Assembly (NCBI GenBank): GCA_021799405.1
Contig: JAJZAL010000002.1
Span: forward strand, 1-64,000
Direction: 5' to 3'
Origin: Acidobacteriota bacterium
GTDB lineage: Bacteria > Acidobacteriota > Terriglobia > Terriglobales > Acidobacteriaceae
DNA length: 64,000 bases
The first letter of the stretch is position 1; each line of letters starts with the position of its first letter. Positions 9,080-18,118 of the stretch are shown here, in pieces. The notes beneath the pieces are model-generated. The model was not told the DNA's origin and made no database searches. It saw only the letters and a program-made list of their open reading frames with translations. The position numbers and the translations under genes were made by a program.

Positions 9080-11707
9080 TCACTTCGCCACCACTTCTTT
9101 CCCTACCACTTCAAACCGAAGCTGCCCCTTCAGCGGATCGGCGTCCACGCGCACATGATCGCCGTGCACCACTTCTCCATCCAGGATCTTCATCGCCAGC
9201 GGGTCCTGCACCAGCCGCTGCAGCGCGCGCTTCAGCGGACGCGCTCCATACGCCCGGTCATACCCGCTCAGGAACAGCTGATGCCGCGCCGCATCCGTCA
9301 ACTCCAGCGTGATGTGACGATCCTTCAGCAGCTTCTGCATATCCACCAGCCGTAGATCCACAATGTGCATCAACTGCTCTTCGCCCAGCGGACGGAAAAT
9401 CACAATGTCATCCACACGATTCAGAAACTCCGGCCGGAAGTGCATCCGCAGCATCTCCATCACCTGCGCCTTCGCCGCATCGAAGCTCGCCTCATCCTTC
9501 ATCGCCTCCGCGTTCAGCGCCTGCGCCCCCAGGTTCGACGTCATGATCACAACCGTGTTCTTGAAGTCCACCGTGCGACCCTTGCTGTCCGTCAACCGCC
9601 CATCGTCGAGCACCTGTAGCAGCGCGTTGAACACATCCGGGTGCGCCTTCTCGATCTCGTCGAAGAGCACCACCGCATACGGCCTCCGCCGCACCGCTTC
9701 GGTCAGCTGTCCGCCTTCGTCGTAGCCGATGTAGCCCGGAGGCGCGCCGATCAGCCGCGCCACCGCATGCTTCTCCATGTATTCCGACATGTCGATGCGA
9801 ACCATCGCCTGCTCGTCATCAAACAGGAACTCCGCCAGCGCACGCGCCGTCTCCGTCTTGCCCACGCCCGTCGGCCCCAGGAAGATAAACGAACCAATCG
9901 GACGCTTCGGATCGCTCAGCCCCGCGCGCGACCGCCGAATCGCATTCGCCACCACGCCCAGCGGTTCATCCTGACCGACCACGCGCTCGCGCAGGCGGTC
10001 TTCCATCTGCACCAGCTTCTGCACTTCGCCTTCGAGCATCTTTGAAACAGGAATCCCCGTCCACTTGCTCACCACGCGCGCAATATCTTCCTCGTCCACT
10101 TCTTCCTTCAGCAAGCGTTGCCCGCCTTCCGCACCTTCCTGCACCGCATTCAACCGCTGAAGCTCGGCTTCTGCCCGCGGCAGCTCGCCATACTGAAGCT
10201 GCGCCGCGCGCTCCAGATTGCCGCGTCGCGTCTCCTCGTCCATCTCAAAGCGCAGCGTCTCAATCCGCTTCTTCAGCTCGCTCAGTTGCGTGATGGCCTC
10301 GCGCTCCTTCTGCCAGCGCGCGCGCAGGCCCGTCGCCTGCTCCTTCAGCGCCGCCAGTTCGCGCTCCACCACTTCCAGCCGCTCTTTTGAGTTCTGGTCC
10401 GTCTCCCGCTTCAGCGCCGCCCGTTCAATCTCCAGCGACGTCGCCTCGCGTTCCAGCTCGTCGATCTCCGTCGGCACTGACCCGATCTGAATCGCCAGCG
10501 AAGCCGCCGCCTCATCCACCAGGTCAATTGCCTTGTCCGGCAAAAATCGATCCGAAATATACCGGTGCGACAGCGTCGCCGCCGCCACAATCGCCGAATC
10601 CTTGATCCGAACCTTGTGGTGCGCCTCGTAGCGCTCCTTCAGACCGCGCAAAATCGCAACCGTGTCCTCCACGTTCGGCTCGCCCACAAACACGATCTGG
10701 AAGCGCCGCTCCAGCGCCGCGTCCTTCTCAATGTATTTGCGATATTCATTCAGCGTCGTCGCGCCAATCGCCCGCAGTTCGCCGCGCGCCAGCGCCGGCT
10801 TCAGCATGTTCGAGGCGTCGATCGCGCCCTCCGCCGCACCAGCGCCCACCAGCGTATGCAGCTCATCAATAAATAGGACAATCTGCCCCTGCGAGTCCTC
10901 AATCTCCTTCAGCACCGCCTTCAAACGGTCCTCAAACTCGCCGCGATACTTCGCCCCGGCCAGCATCGAACCCAGATCCAGCGAAATGACCCGCTTGTTA
11001 CGCAGAATCTCCGGCACGTCCCCATGCACAATCCGCCGCGCCAAACCCTCCACAATCGCCGTCTTGCCCACGCCCGGCTCGCCAATCAGCACCGGGTTAT
11101 TCTTCGTCCGCCGCGACAGCACCTGGATCACCCGCCGGATCTCCTCGTCGCGCCCAATCACCGGATCCAGCTTGCCCCGCCGCGCCAGCTCCGTCAGGTC
11201 CTTGGCATATTTCTCCAGCGCCTGAAACTTCGCTTCGGGATTCTGGTCCGTCACCCGCTGCGAACCGCGCACGCTCGTCAGGCTCTTCAAGATCGCGTCA
11301 TGCGTCGCCCCAAACGTTGCCAGCACCAACTGCGCCCCATCGTTCTTCTGCTGCGTCAGCGCCAAAAGCAGATGCTCCGTCGAAACGTACTCGTCCTTGA
11401 AGTTCTCCGCTTCCTTGAATGCCTGTTCAAACACCTTGTTCAGCGCCGCCGACATTCCCGGCTGCCCCGACGCGCCGCTCACCTTCGGCAGCTTTTCGAG
11501 TGCTTCCTGCACCTTCGCCTGCAACTGCGCCGTCGGCACACCCACTTTCTCCAGCACCGGAACAACAATGCTTTCCTTGTCCGCCAGCAGCGCCGCCAGC
11601 AAATGCAGCGTCACCAGCTCCGGGTTCCCGTGCTCGCCCGCAATCTGGCTCGCCGCCTGCACCGCCTCCTGCGACTTCACCGTAAACTTGTCCCAACGAA
11701 TCGCCAT
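9080..11707 (-). CDS. clpB: ATP-dependent disaggregase ClpB
   Basis: The protein has 875 residues, normal for ClpB. It has an N-terminal Clp repeat domain ([10 protein letters not shown] and the double Clp-N region), a first AAA+ module with Walker [10 protein letters not shown], the long coiled-coil middle domain around residues 410-530 and a second AAA+ module with GPTGVGKTE. ClpB extracts polypeptides from aggregates with DnaK and small heat-shock proteins. The ATG at 11707 has a GAGGAG ribosome binding site five bases upstream and is preferred over a GTG two codons earlier. An hsp20 gene lies 229 bases upstream in the same direction, a logical partner because Hsp20 holds aggregates in a ClpB-accessible state. 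Confidence 0.97.
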   Translation of the reverse strand: MAIRWDKFTVKSQEAVQAASQIAGEHGNPELVTLHLLAALLADKESIVVPVLEKVGVPTAQLQAKVQEALEKLPKVSGASGQPGMSAALNKVFEQAFKEAENFKDEYVSTEHLLLALTQQKNDGAQLVLATFGATHDAILKSLTSVRGSQRVTDQNPEAKFQALEKYAKDLTELARRGKLDPVIGRDEEIRRVIQVLSRRTKNNPVLIGEPGVGKTAIVEGLARRIVHGDVPEILRNKRVISLDLGSMLAGAKYRGEFEDRLKAVLKEIEDSQGQIVLFIDELHTLVGAGAAEGAIDASNMLKPALARGELRAIGATTLNEYRKYIEKDAALERRFQIVFVGEPNVEDTVAILRGLKERYEAHHKVRIKDSAIVAAATLSHRYISDRFLPDKAIDLVDEAAASLAIQIGSVPTEIDELEREATSLEIERAALKRETDQNSKERLEVVERELAALKEQATGLRARWQKEREAITQLSELKKRIETLRFEMDEETRRGNLERAAQLQYGELPRAEAELQRLNAVQEGAEGGQRLLKEEVDEEDIARVVSKWTGIPVSKMLEGEVQKLVQMEDRLRERVVGQDEPLGVVANAIRRSRAGLSDPKRPIGSFIFLGPTGVGKTETARALAEFLFDDEQAMVRIDMSEYMEKHAVARLIGAPPGYIGYDEGGQLTEAVRRRPYAVVLFDEIEKAHPDVFNALLQVLDDGRLTDSKGRTVDFKNTVVIMTSNLGAQALNAEAMKDEASFDAAKAQVMEMLRMHFRPEFLNRVDDIVIFRPLGEEQLMHIVDLRLVDMQKLLKDRHITLELTDAARHQLFLSGYDRAYGARPLKRALQRLVQDPLAMKILDGEVVHGDHVRVDADPLKGQLRFEVVGKEVVAK

Positions 11708-11805
11708 GTTCACTCCTCAATTGCCTTCCATCTCTTTGGAAGCCGCCCGCAATCATCTCGTATGCAAAATTTCAGGCCAGCGACCTCGCACCGGAGCCGG
11801 CCTTC

Positions 11806-11833
11806 CAGGGCAGGCCGGTTTCTGCCTGCCCTG
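11806..11833. terminator. Strong hairpin between hsp20 and clpB
   Basis: A perfect 9-bp stem (cagggcagg and cctgccctg) with a 10-base loop lies in the 229-base gap. There is no T-run on either strand, so it could be an attenuator, mRNA stabiliser or weak terminator after hsp20. Confidence 0.4.
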
Positions 11834-11936
11834 CCGGACTCACGGCCGTTAGCCGCTGGCCATCTCGATTTCACTCCTCATTCCCCATCCACTCTCTCTA
11901 CTCTGGGGACTGACAACTGACTACTGTCGACTGCCT

Positions 11937-12422
11937 TTACGCCGCCGTCTTGCCTTCCACGGCCTTCGATGGCGCCCCGCCTACCTGTACCTTGATCTGC
12001 TTCGGCTTCGACTCTTCCCGCTTCACCAGCGCAATCTTCAGCACCCCGGCATCATAGCTGGCGCTCACCTTCCCGGCATCCACCGTGTTCGGCAGTGCAA
12101 ACGACCGGAAAAAGCTCCCATACCGCCGCTCAATCCGGTGGAAGTTCTCTTCCTTCTCTTCCTTCTCGAACTTCCGCTCACCGCGCACGCTCAGCGTGTC
12201 GTTCTCAATCTGCACGTCGAAGTCCTCCAGCTTCATCCCCGGAACTTCCAGCTTCAGCACAATCTTCTGGTCGTCCTCGTAAATATCGACCGGCGGTACA
12301 AACGATGCAGCCGTCACCACATCCCCTTCACCACCACCTCGCGTGTAGTCCTGAAAAAGCGAGTTCATGCGGTTCTGCAGTGCCAATACATCCCGAAACG
12401 GGTCCCAACGAGTGATAGCCAT
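11937..12422 (-). CDS. Small heat-shock protein, Hsp20/alpha-crystallin family
   Basis: The protein has 161 residues. The ATG at 12422 (MAITRWDPFRDV) has GGAGG six bases upstream; the frame extends further upstream without coding character. It has an N-terminal arm, an alpha-crystallin domain (about residues 45-140) with the conserved A-x-x-x-n-G-V-L motif seen as ASYDAGVLKI, and a short Lys/Ala-rich tail. Such proteins bind unfolding clients without ATP. Upstream of clpB in the same direction, it fits a heat-stress module. Confidence 0.95.
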   Translation of the reverse strand: MAITRWDPFRDVLALQNRMNSLFQDYTRGGGEGDVVTAASFVPPVDIYEDDQKIVLKLEVPGMKLEDFDVQIENDTLSVRGERKFEKEEKEENFHRIERRYGSFFRSFALPNTVDAGKVSASYDAGVLKIALVKREESKPKQIKVQVGGAPSKAVEGKTAA

Positions 12423-12524
12423 AATTCCCTCCATGAAGGACGAATTTCCAAAATAAGACTCCTTGAGCACAGAAGGAGCAGCTTCTTTAGCCCTCGACTC
12501 CTGCACTCATCTCATCTGACGCAA

Positions 12525-12533
12525 ACTATAGCA
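12525..12533 (-). promoter_or_regulatory. Candidate extended -10 promoter for hsp20
   Basis: Read on the minus strand the site is TGCTATAGT, an extended -10 element about 100 bases before the hsp20 ATG. No good -35, CIRCE or HspR-type repeat was found. Assignment rests on the hexamer alone. Confidence 0.3.
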
Positions 12534-12784
12534 TAATGGTTGCATAAAATGTGAGTGACTTTATATCAGTTTCTTGATGGAAGCCATAAACTCCTGACAA
12601 ATAATTGAAAAATATACGCTTATCCCCACACCAAACACCTCTTCCCACGAAATCAGCCACCGCAAGCAGATAGAAAGGCCGTTTTCGCGGCGAAGCCGCG
12701 ATTGCCCTGCGGCCAGCACAAATAATCTGCATCATTTCCCACCCCCGTTTGCGTATATCCCGGTGAAGCACCGAGGATCGCATC
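12534..12784. other. Intergenic region between divergent hsp20 and the ECF sigma gene
   Basis: This lower-GC stretch holds no convincing gene. It has a small hairpin at 12686-12700 (cgcggc, gaa, gccgcg) and must contain the promoters of hsp20 and of the ECF operon. No autoregulatory ECF promoter could be recognised by eye. Confidence 0.4.
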
Positions 12785-13303
12785 TTGGAAACCACCCGCC
12801 AGGCATTCGAAACCATCGTCACCGAGCATCAGGCGCGCGTCTTCTCGATCGCCTTCCGCATCCTCGGCGACTACGGTGCCGCTGAAGAGGTCGCGCAGGA
12901 TGTCTTCCTCGAGTGCCACCGCGCCCTGCCCACGCTCACCGGCCCCGATCACCTCACCGCATGGCTCCGCCGCGTCGCCTGCCATCGCGCCACCGACGCA
13001 CTCCGCCGGCGCGCCGCCCGCGGCGGCCAGTATTTCGAGGTCTTCGACGAAACCCTCATGCCTTCCTGCGAAATTCCGCCGCCCGACTCGCCGCTCATGA
13101 ACCGCATCGAGCAGCTCCTCTGCACTCTCCCCGAGCAGCAGCGCGCCGTCCTCCTGCTCCGCTATCAGGAAGACCTCGACCCCCCTCAGATTGCCGAAAC
13201 GCTCGCCATGCCGCTCGCCACCGTCCGCAGTCACTTGCAGCGGGCCATCAAGCTGCTCCGCTCCAAAGCCGAGCGCACCCTCAAGGAGTACACCCGTGGT
13301 TGA
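12785..13303 (+). CDS. RNA polymerase sigma factor, ECF subfamily
   Basis: The protein has 172 residues and probably starts at TTG with GAGG about 10 bases upstream. Region 2 covers about residues 8-75 (VFSIAFRILGDYGAAEEVAQDVF) and region 4 about 108-160, with LPEQQRAVLLLRYQEDLD and the recognition helix ATVRSHLQRAIKLLRSK. Sigma-1.1 and region 3 are absent, as expected for an ECF factor. The stop overlaps the start of an anti-sigma-like gene by eight bases, and two more genes follow with 4-base overlaps, so the four are surely cotranscribed. The inducing signal is unknown. Confidence 0.93.
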   Translation: METTRQAFETIVTEHQARVFSIAFRILGDYGAAEEVAQDVFLECHRALPTLTGPDHLTAWLRRVACHRATDALRRRAARGGQYFEVFDETLMPSCEIPPPDSPLMNRIEQLLCTLPEQQRAVLLLRYQEDLDPPQIAETLAMPLATVRSHLQRAIKLLRSKAERTLKEYTRG

Positions 13304-13730
13304 CCGCAACCGCCAATTCGAATCCCCCGATAACCCCGACTTCGACCATCTCGAACTCGAGTCCTCCGATCTGGAAAGCGAGCTGCGCCAGGCCCTCCGG
13401 CCCCGCAGCGCACCGCCCGGCTTCGCCGCCCGCGTCATGCAGCAGATCCCGCCCGACGCCCAGCCCGCCCCGCGACTTGCCCCGCGCCGAGCCCGGATCC
13501 TGTCGTGGCTCCCGGCAGCAATCCCCGCTCCGGCACGTCTGGCCGCCGTCGCATCCCTGCTCGTCGTCATCCTCGCCGGCACATTCGCCTGGCAGCAACA
13601 CCAGCGCCGCATCGCTGGCGAACGCGCACGCCGGCAGGTCTTCACGGCCCTCCAGATCACCCACTCCACGCTCCAGCAGGTGGCCGAAAACATCTCCAGC
13701 ATCCAGAACCGAAAGGATCTCCAGCCATGA
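13296..13730 (+). CDS. Probable membrane anti-sigma factor
   Basis: The protein has 144 residues. A GTG at 13296 has AAGGAG seven bases upstream, inside the sigma gene. The acidic N-terminal half (LESSDLESELRQALRP) would be cytoplasmic and bind the sigma factor; one membrane segment lies at residues 78-98 (LAAVASLLVVILAGTFAW), leaving a short periplasmic tail rich in Gln and Arg. No HxxxCxxC zinc motif is present, so it is not a ZAS-type anti-sigma. The function is inferred from position and topology. Confidence 0.75.
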   Translation: MVDRNRQFESPDNPDFDHLELESSDLESELRQALRPRSAPPGFAARVMQQIPPDAQPAPRLAPRRARILSWLPAAIPAPARLAAVASLLVVILAGTFAWQQHQRRIAGERARRQVFTALQITHSTLQQVAENISSIQNRKDLQP

Positions 13731-14326
13731 AAGCCCTCACCACACTCACCCTTCCCACGCTCGCTCTTGCCCTGCTCACCGCCTTGCCCGCTCTCGCGCA
13801 GGGCCCTGTCCCATTCCCCCCCGGACTCGCCAAAAAACTCGCCGCCCGCGCCAGCAACTACACCGAGGTCACCCTCGACAAAAGCACCCTCAACTTCGCC
13901 TCCCAGTTCATGAATAAGAACGACCAGAACGACCAGCAGGCCCGCAACATCATCAACGGCCTCAAAGCCATCTACGTCCGCACCTACGAATTCAAGGACA
14001 CCGGCGAGTACTCCACCGCCGATCTCGACCGCATCCGCGACCAGTTCCGCGGCTCCGATTGGGTCCCCATGGTCCAGTCCCGCTCGCACTCCAAGGACGG
14101 CATCGAAATCAGCGACATTTACGAAAAAATTGTCCACGGCGAAACCCAGGGCATGCTCATCCTCAATGCAGAACCCAAAGAGCTCGACTTCGTCTACATC
14201 TCCGGCCACATCAACCCATCGGAGCTCGGCGCCCTCGGCGGCAACTTCGGCGTCCCTCAGCTCCACACTCGCGCCGGCTCCGGCCAGAACCACAACAGCA
14301 CCCACAATTCCGGCGGCAACCAATGA
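13727..14326 (+). CDS. DUF4252-type secreted protein of the ECF cassette
   Basis: The protein has 199 residues. ATG 13727 overlaps the anti-sigma stop as ATGA. A signal peptide ends near PALAQG. The mature protein has the look of DUF4252 proteins: an early FASQFMNKND segment, GLKAIYVRTYEFKD, and a late EIVHGETQGMLILNAEPKELDFVYISG-like region seen as GMLILNAEPKELDFVYISGH. The C-terminus is a Gly/His/Asn-rich tail. DUF4252 has no established biochemical role; members commonly sit beside ECF sigma genes. A role as signal sensor or output of the cassette is inference. Confidence 0.72.
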   Translation: MKALTTLTLPTLALALLTALPALAQGPVPFPPGLAKKLAARASNYTEVTLDKSTLNFASQFMNKNDQNDQQARNIINGLKAIYVRTYEFKDTGEYSTADLDRIRDQFRGSDWVPMVQSRSHSKDGIEISDIYEKIVHGETQGMLILNAEPKELDFVYISGHINPSELGALGGNFGVPQLHTRAGSGQNHNSTHNSGGNQ

Positions 14327-14817
14327 AATACGCCGCCGGTGCACTGATCCTCGCGCTCGCGGCCGTGTTGCCGCTGCATTTCTGGTTCTCCTCGACTGAC
14401 GGTTTCAACGCAGCCGTCTCCGCCGTCGAGCTGCAGTACCACGCGCAGCCCCAGAGCATCCCGCTCCAATGGTTCGCCAGCCTCTGCGCCACCATCAGCA
14501 CCGGCGGCGGCGTCCGCCACATGCGCATCGCCGACTTCCCCAACGTCTCCGGCCTTACCAGCCCCGACGATCTCGCGGCCCTGCTTTCCACTCGCCTCAC
14601 CGGGCCCTGGCATCGCATGGTCCTCAGCCGCGACGGCGCGCACGACTTCAGCCTTATCTATGTCCGCCCCGAAGGCCGCTCCATGCGCATGCTTATCGCC
14701 AGCTACGACCATGGCGAGCTCGACATCGTCCGCATGGACCTCAACGGCGAACGCCTCGCCCACTTCGTCCAGAACCCCACCCGCGCGCCCGGCCACCACA
14801 ACCCCATCCCCGACTAA
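14323..14817 (+). CDS. Small exported protein, fourth gene of the ECF cassette, function unknown
   Basis: The protein has 164 residues and starts at an ATGA overlap with the preceding stop. An N-terminal hydrophobic segment (YAAGALILALAAVLPLHFWF) is a signal peptide or anchor. The body contains GPWHRMVLSRDGAHDF, LIYVRPEGRSMRMLIASYDHGELDIVRMDLNG, a pattern like the DUF4252 core of its neighbour, so it may be a shortened paralogue. The longer open frame upstream of 14323 lies in another gene and is not used. Confidence 0.65.
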   Translation: MKYAAGALILALAAVLPLHFWFSSTDGFNAAVSAVELQYHAQPQSIPLQWFASLCATISTGGGVRHMRIADFPNVSGLTSPDDLAALLSTRLTGPWHRMVLSRDGAHDFSLIYVRPEGRSMRMLIASYDHGELDIVRMDLNGERLAHFVQNPTRAPGHHNPIPD

Positions 14818-14853
14818 GACAAGTCCACACTCCAACAAACGAACCCGAGCACC

Positions 14854-17580
14854 TTACTCCGCCCGCAGCACAGAAAGCAGATCGGTCCGCGCCGCATTCA
14901 CCGCCGGAAAAACGCTCGCCAGCAGCGCAATCAACGTCATCATCGCCAATGCCAGGGCAAGCACCGGAACATTGGCAGTCGTCACACCAACCAATTCAGC
15001 CGTAATGAATCGGTTCAGCACCAGCGCCGCGCCCAGCCCCGCAAGATCCCCCACAAAAATCAACGTGATTGCCTCGCGCAATATCAAACCCACCAGTCCG
15101 CCCCGTGAAGATCCCAGCGCCAGTCGAACTCCCATCTCCTGCGTTCGCAAACTCACTGAATACAGAAAAACCCCATACACGCCAATCGCACACAGAATGA
15201 CTGCAAGCGCCGCAAAGCCACCAATCAACAGCATGATCAACCGCCGAGGCCCAACCATTTCTGAAATCCGCTGGCGCATCGTCTGTATGTCAAAAATCGG
15301 CTGGTTCCTGTCTACCTTGCGAACGGCCTCCCGCATCGCTTTTGTCAATGACGCCGGTCTCGTCGCAGTCCGAAGCACGATATCAACGCTGTATGTCGGG
15401 AATTGCGCAAACGGCACATAAATCGCCGGTGCAACCGTTGCATGCAGGCCGTTGTACCTCACATCGTTCACCACCCCCACAATCGTGGCAGGCTCAAAAC
15501 GCGGCTTTTCGCCCCTCGCGCGCAGATACAGGTCGTGCCCAATCGCATTCCTGCCAAACGTCTCCCGCGCAAAGGCGCGGTTCACGATCACCACCCGCTG
15601 CGAAGACGCACTATCGTCCTTTGTAAAAGTTCGGCCCTGGATCATTTGCATCCCGGTCGCCCTGAAATATCCCGGCGTAGCGCTCACCTGGATCACCACA
15701 TGGCCCTGATCGAACGGCGGATCAGGATTGTTATCGGCTGAAAACCGCATCAGCGCCACCCCTTCGAGTGGAAACGCGTTCGCAATCGCCGCAACTTCAA
15801 CACCGGGAAGCGCCTCCAGGCGTCTTTGAAGTCGCTCTACGAATTGACTGCGCTTGCCGGCCGATTCATACCCATTGCCATACAGAAGCGTCGTCGCCGT
15901 CAGGGTATGTGCAGGATGAAATCCCGAATCGAACTGCATCACGTTGACAAAGCTCCGCACCAGCAGGCCCGCCGAAGAAAGCAGCGCGACAGCAATCCCC
16001 GCCTCCGCAATCAGCAGGACGTGCCGCAGGAAGCGCTGCCCTCGTCCAGGCGTAATCTTGAGCCCTGCGGTCTGCAGAGCATTCCGCAAGTCTGTTCGTG
16101 CACTGCTGACCGCCGGCACAAGCCCAAATAGCACAGTGGTCACCAGCGCCAGTCCCACGGTGAACCCAATCACCCAGCCATTCACTTGCATCACAGAGGC
16201 AATCTTGCTGAGTGACTCATGCATGGAATGCCCGAACGGCCGCAGGCCATGCACGGTGATTGCAACACCTCCCGGAAGCCCCGCATGCCGCACAACTGCC
16301 GCAACCACATACGCGATCGCCAGACCAAGGCCCGCCGCAAATGCGGAGAGCATCAGGCTCTCTATCAGAAATTGGCGCATGATTCGAAAGCGGGAAGCTC
16401 CCAACGCTCCGCGCAACGTCGTCTCGTGCCGCCGCGATGTCGCTCGCGCCATCTGTAGATTCGCCACATTCGCACACGCAATCAGCAGCACTGTGGCAAC
16501 GCAGGCCAGCAGCAGCAATAGCGGCCTGCGGTCGCTCCCCGTCAGATGCCGGTGCAACGACTCCACAACGATTCTGCGGTTGCCCTCGATGCTGGAATAT
16601 GGGGCCGGATCATGCAGCGCCCGGACATCAAATAACGCCTGCAGCTCTTTCTGCGCTAGCGCTTCGCTCACTCCCGGGCGAAGCCGCGCAATCGCATGCA
16701 CTGGGCGCACCATTCCGTTCGCGGCGAAGCTTGTGTCGGGACTCAAATCAGCCGCAACATAGACATCCGGTTCAAGAGCAAAACTGGGAAAACTGAAATG
16801 GGGCGGCAAAACTCCAATTACAGTCTCGACTCTTCCGCTCAGCCGGACAGTCTCCCCAACAATCCCGCGATTCGCATCAAAGTATGTATGCCAGATGTGG
16901 TTGCTCAGCAAGATCACCGGTGGACCATCGTACCGGTCCTCAGGGGCCAAGAAATTGCGCCCCACCTGTGGCGTCACTCCTAACACCTGCAGAAAGTTCG
17001 ACGTGATCCCAACCCAGTGAACCCGTACCGGAGTAGCATTTCCCACCAGGTTGGCATCGCCGTTGTTTACCCAACCCGCAAGCTGCTCGAACGATTTCGT
17101 TCTCGTTCGGGCCGCCACAAAATCCGGAGACAACGTAACGTCGCTGTACTGCCCGCCTGTCCGATGCGAGATATAAACAAGCTGGCCCGCCTTCGCATAC
17201 GGCAGCGGCCGCAGCAATAACGCATACACAGCCGAAAATATCGAAGCCGTCGCCCCAATCCCCAGCCCCAGCGTAATCACAGCCGTCCATGCAAACGCCC
17301 GATTCCGCTTCAGCTGACGCAGCGCATACCGCACATCCTGCCACCACAGCTCCAGTTGAACCCCCGTTCGCCCAACCCGCACCGCCTGCTTCACCTGCTC
17401 CACGCCGCCGCACTCCACCAGCGCCTGCCGCCGCGCCTCCGCCGCCGCAACTCCGCGCGCCATCTTCTCCTCGGTCAGCGCCTCCACAAAACCGCGAATC
17501 TCCTCGTCGAGCTCGGCTTCCACCCTCGGGCGATGCAGCAGATTCCTGCACAGCGACTTGGCACGCGACAACAGCCCCAT
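14854..17580 (-). CDS. Large duplicated FtsX/MacB-type permease (ADOP type)
   Basis: The protein has 908 residues, with ATG after a near-perfect AAGGAGG six bases upstream. An N-terminal cytoplasmic part (EAELDEEIRGFVEALTEEKMARG) is typical of acidobacterial duplicated orphan permeases. Two MacB-PCD/FtsX halves follow: a membrane helix near 95-120, a large periplasmic domain, three helices around residues 340-470, then a second copy ending with helices near 795-895. No ATPase domain is present and none is encoded beside it. The PadR gene upstream ends 10 bases before. These permeases are abundant in Acidobacteria; their substrates are unknown. Confidence 0.88.
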   Translation of the reverse strand: MGLLSRAKSLCRNLLHRPRVEAELDEEIRGFVEALTEEKMARGVAAAEARRQALVECGGVEQVKQAVRVGRTGVQLELWWQDVRYALRQLKRNRAFAWTAVITLGLGIGATASIFSAVYALLLRPLPYAKAGQLVYISHRTGGQYSDVTLSPDFVAARTRTKSFEQLAGWVNNGDANLVGNATPVRVHWVGITSNFLQVLGVTPQVGRNFLAPEDRYDGPPVILLSNHIWHTYFDANRGIVGETVRLSGRVETVIGVLPPHFSFPSFALEPDVYVAADLSPDTSFAANGMVRPVHAIARLRPGVSEALAQKELQALFDVRALHDPAPYSSIEGNRRIVVESLHRHLTGSDRRPLLLLLACVATVLLIACANVANLQMARATSRRHETTLRGALGASRFRIMRQFLIESLMLSAFAAGLGLAIAYVVAAVVRHAGLPGGVAITVHGLRPFGHSMHESLSKIASVMQVNGWVIGFTVGLALVTTVLFGLVPAVSSARTDLRNALQTAGLKITPGRGQRFLRHVLLIAEAGIAVALLSSAGLLVRSFVNVMQFDSGFHPAHTLTATTLLYGNGYESAGKRSQFVERLQRRLEALPGVEVAAIANAFPLEGVALMRFSADNNPDPPFDQGHVVIQVSATPGYFRATGMQMIQGRTFTKDDSASSQRVVIVNRAFARETFGRNAIGHDLYLRARGEKPRFEPATIVGVVNDVRYNGLHATVAPAIYVPFAQFPTYSVDIVLRTATRPASLTKAMREAVRKVDRNQPIFDIQTMRQRISEMVGPRRLIMLLIGGFAALAVILCAIGVYGVFLYSVSLRTQEMGVRLALGSSRGGLVGLILREAITLIFVGDLAGLGAALVLNRFITAELVGVTTANVPVLALALAMMTLIALLASVFPAVNAARTDLLSVLRAE

Positions 17581-17590
17581 GTCACCCTCC

Positions 17591-17923
17591 TTATGTCGCC
17601 TTCAGCGCATGCGCCATCGCGCGGGCAATCGTCGTCCACTGCTCGGCTTCCACGCCCAGTTGGCTCTGCCCGGCCTTCGTCAGCCGGTAGAACCGCGCCC
17701 GCCGGTTGTTCTCCGATTCGCCCCAGAACGAACTCAGCCATCCCGCCTCCTCCATCCTGTGCAGCGCCGGGAAAAGCGATCCCGGCTTTACCTGGAACGT
17801 CCCCCGCGTAATCTGCTCTATCCGCCGCGATATCCCCAGCCCATGCAGCTCCCCATCTCCAATCGCCTTCAGGATCAGCAAATCCAGCGTCCCCTGAAGC
17901 AGCGTAGTCCGATTTCCTTCCAC
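17591..17923 (-). CDS. PadR-family transcriptional regulator
   Basis: The protein has 110 residues and starts at GTG with AGGAG six bases upstream. The winged helix-turn-helix is clear: LLQGTLDLLILKAIGDGELHGLGI, then VKPGSLFPALHRMEEAGWL and RARFYRLTKAG. The stop overlaps the ribosome binding site of the permease gene, so the two are translated together. The family usually represses its own operon and releases DNA on ligand binding or membrane stress. A palindrome just upstream of the start may be its operator. Confidence 0.95.
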   Translation of the reverse strand: MEGNRTTLLQGTLDLLILKAIGDGELHGLGISRRIEQITRGTFQVKPGSLFPALHRMEEAGWLSSFWGESENNRRARFYRLTKAGQSQLGVEAEQWTTIARAMAHALKAT

Positions 17924-17933
17924 GTGGCACTCC

Positions 17934-17948
17934 TATCGAATAACGATA
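17934..17948. promoter_or_regulatory. Candidate PadR operator
   Basis: The site tatcg-aataa-cgata has perfect 5-base arms with a 5-base centre and ends 11 bases before the PadR start codon. A TTGACA hexamer on the minus strand at 17980-17975 could be a -35 element, but no -10 at proper spacing was seen. Another inverted pair, cctat and atagg, flanks it at 17966-17984. Confidence 0.45.
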
Positions 17949-18071
17949 TGACTCTGCTCTCGCTTCCTATCGATTGTCAATAGGAAACACCGACCTGCCT
18001 TCCCATCAAAGCCGCTTCCACCCTCACAGCCGGCATGCGGACGGCCCGGCCCCGAAGGCACCCCAAAAGAA

Positions 18072-18098
18072 AAACGGCAGGCTCACGGCCTGCCGTTT
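18072..18098 (-). terminator. Intrinsic terminator of metK
   Basis: An 11-bp perfect stem (aaacggcaggc and gcctgccgttt, loop tcacg) is followed on the minus strand by TTCTTTT. It lies 21 bases after the metK stop. Confidence 0.9.
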
Positions 18099-18118
18099 CT
18101 TCTGCTTCTCTTCAGGAT

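Noticed and set aside
12423..12520. CIRCE-like sequence (ttagccctc ... ) upstream of hsp20
   Set aside because: Only the left half resembles TTAGCACTC; the matching right half is absent.
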